A stretch of DNA of 64,000 nucleotides, from NCBI GenBank assembly GCA_965230605.1, contig CBDDLD010000004.1, forward strand, positions 1,426,001 to 1,490,000, read 5' to 3'. A program made the translations under genes and the position numbers. Below are positions 27,487 through 36,263 of the stretch, in pieces. Every line of letters begins with the position of its first letter. The stretch's first letter is position 1. The notes below the pieces were generated by a model, which was given only the letters and a program-made list of their open reading frames with translations, did no database searches and was not told the DNA's origin. The DNA comes from CBDDLD01 sp965230605 (lineage in GTDB: Bacteria > Bacteroidota > Bacteroidia > Flavobacteriales > Flavobacteriaceae).

Positions 27487-27951
27487 TTATTGACCAGATT
27501 CGAATTTAGAGAGTAAATGATTGGTCTGTGATTGTAATTTGCGTTTGAAAAAATTAGTACCCCCAATTAATTTACCTTTAAAACCTAACGCTTGTGAAGC
27601 CCATTTGTGAAGATTGAAATCGTCTTTATGACTAATGATTTTACCTTCTTCAAAAATAAAATTGGCATCTATTTTATTATGCACGCGTCTTCCGGTTTTA
27701 CTAAAGTTATAGTGCGCTTCCCAATGTGCACTTCCTTTTTCTCCATCAACGGATACATTTGAGAATTCTACTGTAAAGTCTTTGCCCTTTTGTGACGCAC
27801 ATAACATGCGCCACATATTTTTAGCGTGCTCACCTTTGAGTTCCCCAAAGGCTGGGTCCTCGAACACAATATCCTTGTGATAACAAGAAATCATAGTTTC
27901 TGCATCTAAGTTGTTAAATGCTGTGTAGAATTCTTCAATTAAAGATTGCAT
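27487..27951 (-). CDS. NTF2-like (SnoaL-type) protein
   Basis: The product has 154 residues. The N-terminal helix SLIEEFYTAFNNLDAETMISCYH followed by DIVFEDPAFGEL is the typical SnoaL-like/NTF2 cone-fold start, and a later strand pair around AHWEAHYNF and HNKIDANFIFEEGKI completes it. Such proteins are often small-molecule binders or isomerases; no catalytic pair can be assigned here. It starts 6 bases after the yebC stop and is probably co-transcribed with it. Confidence 0.8.
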   Translation of the reverse strand: MQSLIEEFYTAFNNLDAETMISCYHKDIVFEDPAFGELKGEHAKNMWRMLCASQKGKDFTVEFSNVSVDGEKGSAHWEAHYNFSKTGRRVHNKIDANFIFEEGKIISHKDDFNLHKWASQALGFKGKLIGGTNFFKRKLQSQTNHLLSKFESGQ

Positions 27952-27957
27952 ATCATT

Positions 27958-28677
27958 TTATTCAGTAAGCTCTTCCATGGTATGATATACATTCTGTACA
28001 TCATCATCTTCCTCAATTTTTTCTAGTAACTTCTCAACATCAGCGGCTTGCTCTGGGTTTAATGTTTTTGTTACTTGAGGAATTCGTTCAAAACCAGACG
28101 ATAAGATTTCTATATTTCGCTCTTCTAAAGCAGATTGAATTGCACCAAAACATTCAAAAGGTGCATAAATCAAAATACCATCATCATCTACAAAAACTTC
28201 TTCAGCGCCATAGTCTATAAATTCAAGCTCTATTTCTTCCGGATCTAACCCATCACTATTAATTCTAAAATTACAGGTATGATCAAACATAAAGACAACA
28301 GAACCTGATGTTCCTAAACTACCGTCACATTTATTAAAATAGCTTCTAATATTTGCAACTGTTCGTGTGTTATTATCTGTTGCCGTTTCTACTAATATGG
28401 CTATGCCATGAGGAGCATATCCTTCAAATACCACTTCTTTGTAATCGCCTTGATTTTTATCTGAAGCACGTTTAATAGCACGCTCAATATTATCCTTAGG
28501 CATATTTACAGACTTTGCATTCTGTATAACAGCACGTAATCTGGAATTACTATCTGGGTCAGGACCACCTTCTTTAACTGCCATTACAATATCTTTGCCA
28601 ATACGAGTAAAAGCCTTACTCATAGCGGCCCAACGTTTCATTTTTCTTGCTTTTCTAAACTCAAAAGCTCTTCCCAT
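27958..28677 (-). CDS. yebC: YebC/PmpR family protein
   Basis: The product has 239 residues, normal length. Seen are the N-terminal WAAMSKAFTRIGKDI segment, MPKDNIERAIKRAS, YAPHGIAILVETATDN and the GSLGTSGSVVFMFD stretch that are conserved in the family. Members act as transcription regulators, and recent work links the family to relief of ribosome stalling at proline-rich sites. The gene is upstream of the NTF2-like gene and follows the pterin dehydratase gene at a 58-base gap. Confidence 0.94.
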   Translation of the reverse strand: MGRAFEFRKARKMKRWAAMSKAFTRIGKDIVMAVKEGGPDPDSNSRLRAVIQNAKSVNMPKDNIERAIKRASDKNQGDYKEVVFEGYAPHGIAILVETATDNNTRTVANIRSYFNKCDGSLGTSGSVVFMFDHTCNFRINSDGLDPEEIELEFIDYGAEEVFVDDDGILIYAPFECFGAIQSALEERNIEILSSGFERIPQVTKTLNPEQAADVEKLLEKIEEDDDVQNVYHTMEELTE

Positions 28678-28735
28678 AATTTATAGTCTTTGAATGGCGT
28701 AAAATTAAAAAATTAACCCACGTTTCAAAATAATA

Positions 28736-29026
28736 TTACTCTTGGACCTCAACGATAGCTTCGATGGCTTCAGCTAGTTTAAAATCGTTATTTGTAACTC
28801 CACCGGCATCATGAGTTGATAATGAGATTCTTAAGATATTATAGACGTTTGCCCATTCAGGATGATGATTTTGAGCTTCACACTCAAAAGCAATTCTACT
28901 CATAGCACTGAAACAATCCTTGAAATTGTCGAACTCAAATTCTACATGAATGGCATTGTCATAATATTCCCAATCCGGAAAATGAAGTAGTTTTTTTTCT
29001 ATGGTGTCCTTATCTAGTTTTTCCAT
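28736..29026 (-). CDS. phhB: Pterin-4a-carbinolamine dehydratase
   Basis: The product has 96 residues. The active-site signature is complete: AQNHHPEWANVYNILRISLSTHDAGG contains the two histidines and proline-x-tryptophan of the HHPxW motif and the distal TH-x-GG. It dehydrates 4a-hydroxytetrahydrobiopterin during aromatic amino-acid hydroxylation. No hydroxylase gene lies in the window. Confidence 0.92.
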   Translation of the reverse strand: MEKLDKDTIEKKLLHFPDWEYYDNAIHVEFEFDNFKDCFSAMSRIAFECEAQNHHPEWANVYNILRISLSTHDAGGVTNNDFKLAEAIEAIVEVQE

Positions 29027-29082
29027 TGTTTATAGTGTTGAAATTCTCTTAAAAATAAGCAATTGGTAGGCTATAAACAAGC

Positions 29083-29913
29083 TTACTTTTGAAGTTCTTC
29101 AAGAACACTTTGACTCGTAATCTGCAAGTGCTTAGGGAGCTTATTGTATTTGGGTAAGACAGCTAGGTAACGATCTTCATTTGTAGTATATACATGCTTT
29201 AATGAAAATGGATCTTTGGTTAAGAAACGAACAATTTCTCTTATAAACTCATCATGATGTACTAAATCTGTGCTTCCTAAATGAAAGACACCGTACTTAT
29301 TTCTATTAATAATATAGTGTACTTGCTGTGTTACTTTTTTGTCTAAAGTGACATTCATGATAAGGTTAGGAAATATTTCTATCGCTTCTTTATTTTGAAT
29401 TAAAGCTTTCATTTCTTTAATCCTAGGGCAGTTAGCTCCAAAAACCATTGGCAATCTTAAGATAGCTACTTGTTTTTTTGGCAATCTCAATAGCATGTTT
29501 TCTATCTTAATTTTGAAATGCCCATATATGCTATGGCTAAGAGTTTTGTCTTCTTCGTAACTTGGATATTTAGAATACGCGTCGAAGGTATTTGCAGACG
29601 ATAAGAATATGATTTTACATTTATTCTCTATAGCATATTCAGCAACATGTTGATGTGCTATAACTTGGGCATGAAAATCACCTCTAAGTGCAGATATTAT
29701 AATGCTTGGTCTTGTCGCTTCAAGAATTTCGTAGATATCATCTTCCTCAACATCATAATGAAAGAAATGTTTATTCTTTTCAAACTCTTTCTTGGGTGTA
29801 AAGTAGGTACCGAATGTTTTGAAGTAGGAGTTTAATTCTTTGTAAATAGCACCCCCGATGTAACCGCTTGCCCCAAGAATTAATACTTTATGTTTACCGA
29901 GATCTTTCTTCAT
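29083..29913 (-). CDS. NAD-dependent epimerase/RmlD-like sugar-nucleotide reductase
   Basis: The product has 276 residues in the extended short-chain dehydrogenase family. The N-terminal Rossmann motif is LILGASGYIGGAIY; the conserved SSANTFD and the YGHFK (YxxxK-like) segments follow. Its length and the LRLPMVFGAN region resemble RmlD-type dTDP-dehydrorhamnose reductases, but no rml neighbours are present, so the substrate is open. It is placed 23 bases after gcvT on the same strand. Confidence 0.78.
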   Translation of the reverse strand: MKKDLGKHKVLILGASGYIGGAIYKELNSYFKTFGTYFTPKKEFEKNKHFFHYDVEEDDIYEILEATRPSIIISALRGDFHAQVIAHQHVAEYAIENKCKIIFLSSANTFDAYSKYPSYEEDKTLSHSIYGHFKIKIENMLLRLPKKQVAILRLPMVFGANCPRIKEMKALIQNKEAIEIFPNLIMNVTLDKKVTQQVHYIINRNKYGVFHLGSTDLVHHDEFIREIVRFLTKDPFSLKHVYTTNEDRYLAVLPKYNKLPKHLQITSQSVLEELQK

Positions 29914-29936
29914 ACTCCAACATCAACTCGCAAGGA

Positions 29937-31019
29937 TTACCCCTTATAAAAAGGAAGTTTAACTACTGTGGCAGGAATAGCCTTTTTTCTTACCTGAATG
30001 TGAATCTTACTGTTTACATCTGCAAATACTTTTGGAACATAACCTAGACCAATACCTTTTCCAAGGCTAGGGCTCATGGTACCCGATGTTACTCGTCCAA
30101 TAGTTTTTCCCTGGTTGTCTACAATGTCATATCCTTGTCGAGGAATACCGCGTTCATCTAGCTCAAAAGCCACTAATTTTTGTTCTGGAGTCCTTGCTTT
30201 TTCTTCTTCTAGAGCTTCACTATTTGTAAATGACTTATTAAACTTACATATCCAGCCTAGGCCAGCTTCAATGGGAGATGTTGTATCGTCTATGTCATTA
30301 CCATATAAGCAATACCCCATTTCTAAACGCAATGTATCTCTAGCTGCTAAACCAATCGGTTTTATGCCATAATCTGCACCAGCTTCTAATACTTTATCCC
30401 AAATTTGCTTTACGTCACTATTTTTGCAATATATTTCAAAACCACCACTGCCTGTATAACCGGTAGCAGAGATAATAACATGTTCTATACCGGCAAAATC
30501 GCCAATAACAAAATTGTAAAATTTAATTTCCGATAGGTCATGAGAAGAAAGAGACTGCATAGCTTCAACTGCCTTTGGTCCTTGTATAGCTAGTAGCGAA
30601 TAATCTTCTGAAATGTCTTTCATTTCGGCACCAACATCGTTTTTTGACATGATCCAGTTCCAGTCTTTTTCAATATTACTGGCATTAACAACCAAAAGAT
30701 AGGTTTCATCTTTCACTCTGTATATAATTAGGTCATCGACAATGCCTCCAGCATCATTTGGCATACAGCTATATTGAGCCTTTCCAATAGTTAATTTTGA
30801 AGCATCATTACTACATACTTTTTGTATAAGATCCAAAGCGTTAGGTCCTTCAATTAAGAATTCACCCATGTGTGACACATCAAAAACACCTACAGATTTT
30901 CTAACGGTTTCATGTTCAATATTTACACCTTCATATTGTACAGGCATATTGTATCCGGCAAAAGGAACCATCTTCGCTCCTAAGGACTCATGTGTAGATG
31001 ATAATGCAGTATTTTTCAT
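29937..31019 (-). CDS. gcvT: Aminomethyltransferase (glycine cleavage T protein)
   Basis: This is the T subunit of the glycine cleavage system: it transfers the methylene group from lipoyl-H protein to tetrahydrofolate. The product has 360 residues, normal. Seen: MVPFAGYNMPVQY at the folate site, GVFDVSHMGEF, the IYCKNSD and AARDTLRLEMGYCLYGND segments and C-terminal GRVTSGTMSPSLGKGIGLGY. A TACTTTAG sequence, one mismatch from TAnnTTTG, lies about 26-33 bases upstream. gcvH and gcvP are not in the window, as is common in Bacteroidota. Confidence 0.95.
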   Translation of the reverse strand: MKNTALSSTHESLGAKMVPFAGYNMPVQYEGVNIEHETVRKSVGVFDVSHMGEFLIEGPNALDLIQKVCSNDASKLTIGKAQYSCMPNDAGGIVDDLIIYRVKDETYLLVVNASNIEKDWNWIMSKNDVGAEMKDISEDYSLLAIQGPKAVEAMQSLSSHDLSEIKFYNFVIGDFAGIEHVIISATGYTGSGGFEIYCKNSDVKQIWDKVLEAGADYGIKPIGLAARDTLRLEMGYCLYGNDIDDTTSPIEAGLGWICKFNKSFTNSEALEEEKARTPEQKLVAFELDERGIPRQGYDIVDNQGKTIGRVTSGTMSPSLGKGIGLGYVPKVFADVNSKIHIQVRKKAIPATVVKLPFYKG

Positions 31020-31230
31020 ATGTAAAAGGACTCAAAATTAATGGCGCTAAAGTACATAATTTTTACGGCAATATGTAGTTGGTTTTTTTCAAAATTTTAT
31101 GTATCAAACACCCAATTCACAGCTATTATTTTAGACTTTTTGACGTACTCTGTAGAATACCATTCAAATATGTTATTTTTACCAATCTATAGAGACTACT
31201 GTTAATTATAGATTATCCTAGAACATATTT

Positions 31231-32787
31231 ATGAAAGTTTTTTCCAAAGAGCAAATATATGAAGGCGATAAGCTTACTGCAGAACGCCAAGGTATAACTT
31301 CAACAGATTTAATGGAACGTGCAGGCACCCAAATTTTTAACTGGTTGCATATGCGAATGCAAGGTGCACAGGTTCCAATTCATGTGTTTTGCGGTATTGG
31401 TAATAATGGAGGTGATGGTTTAGTTATTGCCAGACATTTAATAACGCATGGTTATAATGTGCATACCTACATTGCTAATTGTAGTGATAAACGCTCAAAG
31501 GACTTCTTAATTAATTATGATAGGATTAAAAGTGTGACTAAAAAATGGCCTACTTTACTAACCTGCGCAGAGGATTTTCCGCCGATACATAAAGATGATA
31601 TAATCATAGATGCCATTTTTGGTATTGGATTAAATAGACCAGCTGATGACTGGATTCAAAAGCTTTTTCAGCACTTTAAATCTTCTGGTGCTTTCACTCT
31701 AGCAGTAGACATTCCCTCAGGCTTGTATACCGATAAAGTACCAGAGGATGAAAACGGTGTGGTTTATGCCAATCATACGCTAAGCTTTCAATCTCCAAAA
31801 CTAGTATTTTTCTTACCGGATACTGCTAAATACACTATACAATGGGAAATACTGGATATAGGAATTGATAGAGAGTATCTTTTTGCAACGGATACAGAAG
31901 TTGAACTAATCTCCAAACATGAAATGTTGCCAATATATAAACCCAGACAAAAGTTTTCCAACAAAGGTGATTTTGGGCATAGCTTAATCATTGGGGGGAG
32001 CTATGGTAAAATAGGGGCTATTACTTTGGCAAGTAAAGCTGCTTTATCTGTTGGGTCAGGGCTTGTTACATCATATGTTCCAAAGTGTGGATATGTTGTA
32101 TTGCAATCGGCATTTCCTGAAAGTATGGTCATTACAGATGATAATGACCCACATATTAAGACAATTAGTTTTGATATTAATCCTAATGCTATTGGTATTG
32201 GACCTGGGATGGGATTAAACGAGGATACAACTAAAGCATTAGAAGCTTTTTTAAAAAAGAATAAAAAACCGTTAGTTATAGATGCTGATGCGTTAAATAT
32301 ACTTTCAGAGAATGACAAGCTGCTTAAGTTAATACCAGAGAATAGTGTATTAACCCCACACCCAAAAGAACTTGAAAGGCTTATTGGAAAATGGGAAGAT
32401 GATTTTGATAAGTTAAATAAAACAAAAGCATTTTCAAATACATATAAAGTTATTGTGATTATTAAAGGCGCGCATACCATTACAGTATATGGTAATAAGC
32501 TTTATGTAAATACTACGGGCAACCCTGGAATGGCCACAGCTGGTATGGGAGATGTATTGACCGGAATGATCACAGGATTAATGGCTCAGGGCTATGCTTC
32601 AATTGAAGCTTCGTTATTTGGAGTTTATTTGCATGGAAGATCAGCAGATATATCTGTTGAAGACTATGGGTATCAAGGCCTACTAGCAGGACATGTGATT
32701 GAAACTATAGGAGAGTCCTACATTGATATGTTTAGACAACCCGAAGTGCCTGAACCTCAGGAAGAAGATGAAAAAAAAGACCGTTAA
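31231..32787 (+). CDS. nnr: Bifunctional NAD(P)HX epimerase/ADP-dependent NAD(P)HX dehydratase
   Basis: The 518-residue fusion has two enzymes of NAD(P)H damage repair. Residues about 1-215 form the YjeF-N epimerase with GIGNNGGDGLVIARHL and IIDAIFGIGLNRP. Residues about 225-505 form the ribokinase-like dehydratase with KGDFGHSLIIGGSYGKIGA, the IGPGMG segment, VIDADALN and the anion-hole motif TGNPGMATAGMGDVLTG. It is followed by a strong bidirectional terminator and is a single-gene unit. Confidence 0.95.
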   Translation: MKVFSKEQIYEGDKLTAERQGITSTDLMERAGTQIFNWLHMRMQGAQVPIHVFCGIGNNGGDGLVIARHLITHGYNVHTYIANCSDKRSKDFLINYDRIKSVTKKWPTLLTCAEDFPPIHKDDIIIDAIFGIGLNRPADDWIQKLFQHFKSSGAFTLAVDIPSGLYTDKVPEDENGVVYANHTLSFQSPKLVFFLPDTAKYTIQWEILDIGIDREYLFATDTEVELISKHEMLPIYKPRQKFSNKGDFGHSLIIGGSYGKIGAITLASKAALSVGSGLVTSYVPKCGYVVLQSAFPESMVITDDNDPHIKTISFDINPNAIGIGPGMGLNEDTTKALEAFLKKNKKPLVIDADALNILSENDKLLKLIPENSVLTPHPKELERLIGKWEDDFDKLNKTKAFSNTYKVIVIIKGAHTITVYGNKLYVNTTGNPGMATAGMGDVLTGMITGLMAQGYASIEASLFGVYLHGRSADISVEDYGYQGLLAGHVIETIGESYIDMFRQPEVPEPQEEDEKKDR

Positions 32788-32790
32788 AAT

Positions 32791-32820
32791 AAAAAGCCAT
32801 TTCATTTGAAATGGCTTTTT
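32791..32820. terminator. Bidirectional rho-independent terminator
   Basis: The 13-bp stem AAAAAGCCATTTC / GAAATGGCTTTTT with a 4-base loop is symmetrical, with T-runs on both strands. It lies between the convergent nnr and TlpA-like genes and probably ends both. Confidence 0.9.
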
Positions 32821-32843
32821 ATTTATAATTGGTTTGAGCTGAA

Positions 32844-34220
32844 TTAGATACTCAGTTCTTCAAATAGTTCAATTAATTTTGGATTAGATGGTCTTGGAGC
32901 ATCTGCAGACACAATATTTCCATCAGGATCTATTAATATAAATCTCGGAATTCCTTGAATGTTATAATCCTGTACAAACTGAGATTTCCAGTCATTATCG
33001 GCCATTAACTGAATACCACCTAATTCTTTATCATTAACCATAGCAACCCATGCATCATGATCAGCTAGACGGTCTATTGATGTACTAACAAACTCAATAT
33101 TCTTACCATGGTATTTAGCTTCAACTTCTTTCAAGAAAGGAATCTCTCTTTTACAAGGACCACACCATGTTGCCCATACGTCAACATAAACATATTTTCC
33201 TTTAAGATCTGTTAAAGACATTGTGCCTCCCTTGTGATTTTCATAGTTTACAAAAACTGGAGATGGCTTACCTTTAACTAAATTCTTTACTTTATCATAT
33301 GTCTTGGCTAAGTCTTCTTTAAACTTATCATCCGTAGATGCTGTAGTAAAATAGTTATACAATGCATCCATATTTGGATTACCTGGAGACACTATAAAAC
33401 TAGACAGGTAATTAATAACATCATTTTTAAGAGCTGGGATTTTAATGTCTTCTAAAGATTTTAAATGTTCTACCGTTACACCATTTAGATCATCACCAAT
33501 GCCTTCGAAAGCAGAATCTAATGCATTACCCATAGCTAAATCTTTGTATGATTTAGACATTTTATAGTTTTCAGCATTATCATAGGTTATTGATTTTAAT
33601 TCTTCAGGAATAAAACCTTCAGATACTTTAAAATCTTTATTCTTAGAGAAGTAGGCATGAGCTGATTCATATGAATTCAAAGAACCTAAGGCCTTATATT
33701 TTAAATCTTCAGCAATGTATTTTTTAAAATCTTCGTCAGCATCAATAATCTCGTCTAATAACTTCTGATTAGATGCTTTGATTTCTTCAACTTTTGCTTT
33801 GTATGCTGCTTCATCCAAACTGTAAAAATCTGGCGCTTGGCCCTCTAATTTTTCTGTGTTTAAGAATCTTGCTGCTAGATAGTTGTTTTCAGCAGATCCT
33901 TCTCCAGTGTAACTGATAGTTTCGTCGAACTCTTTAGTATCAATAGTAATGTTTAAACTATTACCATTCTTTAAGTACATTGGCGAAGATTCTCTACCGA
34001 TAGTAATATTGTAGAATCCAGGTTCAGATAGCCTTAAAGTATCGGCAAATGTCCCGTCTTCTGTATTAATGTCTATTTCTTGATTGAAATCATTACCCGC
34101 AATTATTAATTTCTTTGCTTTGGCGTTTTCAATTTTCCCTGATACTAGGGCGTAATCTACAGGGTCTTGTTTGCAGCTAAAAATGGAAGCTGCACATAAT
34201 ACAAATAGTAGTTTTTTCAT
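32844..34220 (-). CDS. TlpA-like thiol-disulfide oxidoreductase lipoprotein with DUF4369 domain
   Basis: The product has 458 residues. A lipoprotein signal ends in the lipobox IFSC (Cys16). A DUF4369 beta-domain (about 22-120) is followed by a helical linker and a C-terminal thioredoxin fold (about 320-458) with active site WATWCGPCKRE and the cis-proline segment GIPRFILID. This architecture is frequent in Bacteroidota and is thought to reduce periplasmic disulfides or support cytochrome maturation; the partner here is unknown. It stands alone between a terminator and the divergent hutH. Confidence 0.92.
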   Translation of the reverse strand: MKKLLFVLCAASIFSCKQDPVDYALVSGKIENAKAKKLIIAGNDFNQEIDINTEDGTFADTLRLSEPGFYNITIGRESSPMYLKNGNSLNITIDTKEFDETISYTGEGSAENNYLAARFLNTEKLEGQAPDFYSLDEAAYKAKVEEIKASNQKLLDEIIDADEDFKKYIAEDLKYKALGSLNSYESAHAYFSKNKDFKVSEGFIPEELKSITYDNAENYKMSKSYKDLAMGNALDSAFEGIGDDLNGVTVEHLKSLEDIKIPALKNDVINYLSSFIVSPGNPNMDALYNYFTTASTDDKFKEDLAKTYDKVKNLVKGKPSPVFVNYENHKGGTMSLTDLKGKYVYVDVWATWCGPCKREIPFLKEVEAKYHGKNIEFVSTSIDRLADHDAWVAMVNDKELGGIQLMADNDWKSQFVQDYNIQGIPRFILIDPDGNIVSADAPRPSNPKLIELFEELSI

Positions 34221-34264
34221 TGTTGTTCTATTTAGATGTATAAAAATAAGTTTTTATAGTGATT

Positions 34265-34282
34265 TTCCTATTATAATGGGAA
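34265..34282. promoter_or_regulatory. Dyad between divergent TlpA-like gene and hutH
   Basis: TTCCTATTATAATGGGAA is an 18-bp inverted repeat with 16 of 18 positions symmetrical. It sits 45 bases from the TlpA-like start and 66 bases from the hutH start, a plausible operator position for either gene. No regulator can be assigned. Confidence 0.35.
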
Positions 34283-34347
34283 TTATTAACATTTGTTGCA
34301 TACTATATTAGATATTCTCAACTTTGAAGCTTTAAATATCGAAATTA

Positions 34348-35859
34348 ATGATTGGTTACCACAACATAGATTCTGGGCGTTTAACAATAACTGGTATATA
34401 TGATATTGTTTCAAATAACAAAAAGCTTAAACTCAGTCAGGAAGCCATAGATAACATAACAGGTTGTAGGGCATATTTGGATGAAAGAATGGAGAGCGAG
34501 GAGCAACCAATTTATGGTATTAACACAGGGTTTGGAGCACTCCATAACGTAAAAATTTCAAATGAGAATTTAACAACTCTACAAGAAAACCTAGTCATGT
34601 CTCATGCCTGTGGAATGGGGGAAAAAGTACCAGATGAGATCGTTAAATTAATGCTGTTTCTAAAGATACAATCTTTGAGTTACGGGCATAGCGGCGTCCA
34701 GCTAATAACTGTAGAGCGTTTAATAGACTTTTATAATAACGATATTATACCATTAATATATACTAAAGGATCTTTAGGAGCTTCAGGAGATTTGGCACCA
34801 TTAGCGCATTTAGCGTTACCACTTATTGGAAAAGGTGAAGTACATATAAATGGTAATACTGTAGATGCCTCTGAAGTTCTAAAAACCAAGGGTTGGAACC
34901 CTATTAAATTACAATCAAAAGAAGGATTAGCATTACTAAACGGTACTCAGTTTATGAGTGCTTATGGGATCCATTTACTATTTGAGTCTTATAAACTATC
35001 GTACTTTGCAGATTTAATAGGGGCATTATCCATAGATGCTTTTGATGGACGTATAGAACCATTTAATCCACTAGTACATCATGTAAGACCTCACGATGGA
35101 CAATTAAAAACCGCCGAACGTATTAGATTCTTTTTGTCTGATAGTGAATTAGTAAAGAAAGAAAAAAAGCATGTTCAAGACCCGTATTCGTTTAGATGCA
35201 TTCCTCAAGTACATGGAGCTTCCAAAGATGCTCTTGCCTATATAGTAAAGACATTTATTACAGAAATAAATTCTGTGACTGATAATCCAAATATCTTTGT
35301 TAAAGATAACCAGATTATTTCTGGAGGAAACTTTCATGGACAGCCATTAGCCTTGGCATTAGATCATTTAAAAATAGCTATAGCAGAATTAGGTAATATC
35401 TCTGAAAGAAGGTTGTATAACCTAATTTCCGGAGAAAGAGAGTTACCTCCTTTTTTAGTTAATAACCCAGGTCTCAATTCAGGCTTCATGATACCTCAAT
35501 ACACTGCAGCAAGTATTGTAAGTGCCAATAAACAGTTAGCCACACCAGCAAGCGTAGATTCTATAGTATCGTCTAATGGTCAGGAAGACCATGTAAGTAT
35601 GGGGGCCAATGCAGCTACTCAAGCATATACTATTGTTAATAACGTTAAAGAGATTCTAGCTATAGAATTATGCTGTGCATCTCAAGCCTTATTTTTTAGA
35701 GCTCCAGCTCAGACATCATCCTTTCTGTCAAACTTTCTAAAAGCTTATAGATCAGAAGTTCATTTTGTAGAGGAGGATCAAATATTACATGAAATTATGA
35801 TGAGCTCTTTGCATTTCATCGATGATTTTTGCATAGATGAAAATCTACTTTTCGATTAA
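34348..35859 (+). CDS. hutH: Histidine ammonia-lyase
   Basis: The enzyme removes ammonia from L-histidine to give urocanate, the first step of histidine use. The product has 503 residues. The MIO prosthetic group is formed from Ala145-Ser146-Gly147 in GSLGASGDLAPLAHL; the Tyr in PIYGINTGFGAL and the NGTQFM, FHGQPLALALD and GQEDHVSMGANA blocks are all present. The remaining hut genes (hutU, hutI, hutF/G) are not in the window. Phenylalanine/tyrosine lyases share the fold, but the His after the MIO loop (LAHLALPLIG) agrees with HAL. Confidence 0.92.
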   Translation: MIGYHNIDSGRLTITGIYDIVSNNKKLKLSQEAIDNITGCRAYLDERMESEEQPIYGINTGFGALHNVKISNENLTTLQENLVMSHACGMGEKVPDEIVKLMLFLKIQSLSYGHSGVQLITVERLIDFYNNDIIPLIYTKGSLGASGDLAPLAHLALPLIGKGEVHINGNTVDASEVLKTKGWNPIKLQSKEGLALLNGTQFMSAYGIHLLFESYKLSYFADLIGALSIDAFDGRIEPFNPLVHHVRPHDGQLKTAERIRFFLSDSELVKKEKKHVQDPYSFRCIPQVHGASKDALAYIVKTFITEINSVTDNPNIFVKDNQIISGGNFHGQPLALALDHLKIAIAELGNISERRLYNLISGERELPPFLVNNPGLNSGFMIPQYTAASIVSANKQLATPASVDSIVSSNGQEDHVSMGANAATQAYTIVNNVKEILAIELCCASQALFFRAPAQTSSFLSNFLKAYRSEVHFVEEDQILHEIMMSSLHFIDDFCIDENLLFD

Positions 35860-36001
35860 AAGCATGAAAGATTTGTTTAACTGTAAATTGTTAAAAAAAA
35901 ATAAAATTTTATTTGGTAGGCAATAAGTTTAAGTCTATTTTTGAGTAATTCTGAATAGGAGTTTTTAATGAATACCTTTCTTACTTAACTTCTTTCAATA
36001 C

Positions 36002-36082
36002 AATTGTTTAATAGCATAGCAATTGATTTCTAGCACACATACCTTTAATTGTTTAATAGCATAGCAATTGATTTTTAGCACA
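36002..36082. repeat. 36-bp direct repeat, two copies
   Basis: Copies at 36002-36037 and 36047-36082 start AATTGTTTAATAGCATAGCA and differ at one base; 9 bases separate them. Within each copy CAATTG/AATTG motifs flank an AT-rich core. The spacing is 45 bp, about four helical turns, which would put bound proteins on nearly the same DNA face. Confidence 0.85.
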
Positions 36083-36162
36083 AGTTTTAAACTTAAGTGT
36101 TGTTAACACTTAATTATGCTCTTTGCACCTTTTTGTTTCAATATTGAAGCAATGTTGGGCAT

Positions 36163-36170
36163 TAGCTTTG
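36163..36170 (+). promoter_or_regulatory. Candidate -7 box for second giant gene
   Basis: TAGCTTTG matches TAnnTTTG, with a TTG at 36144-36146 upstream (16-base spacer, slightly short). A start near 36176 would give a leader of about 90 bases to the ATG at 36264 or about 195 bases to the ATG at 36372. Confidence 0.45.
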
Positions 36171-36263
36171 TTTAAAACTTTGGGTGGTTTTAATAGCCGT
36201 ACCCTAAAAGAATTTGACTATAAATTTTAGTGTTAAGATAATTTTAATTTAAAACCAAATGTT

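Larger units (their letters stand above)
35860..36263. other. Intergenic region upstream of second giant gene
   Basis: 404 bases with no supported gene. Contents: a 36-bp direct repeat pair (36002-36082), a perfect 9-bp inverted repeat TTAAGTGTT / AACACTTAA with 3-base loop (36093-36113) without a T-run, and a candidate -7 box at 36163-36170. The stretch looks like a long regulated leader for the giant gene. Confidence 0.6.

Noticed and set aside
35860..35940. Rho-independent terminator directly after hutH
   Set aside because: A weak TTTAAC/GTTAAA pairing is followed by an A-run, not a T-run, on the coding strand.
36002..36082. CRISPR array
   Set aside because: The repeat length of 36 bp is suggestive, but there are only two copies, the spacer would be 9 bases and no cas gene is present.
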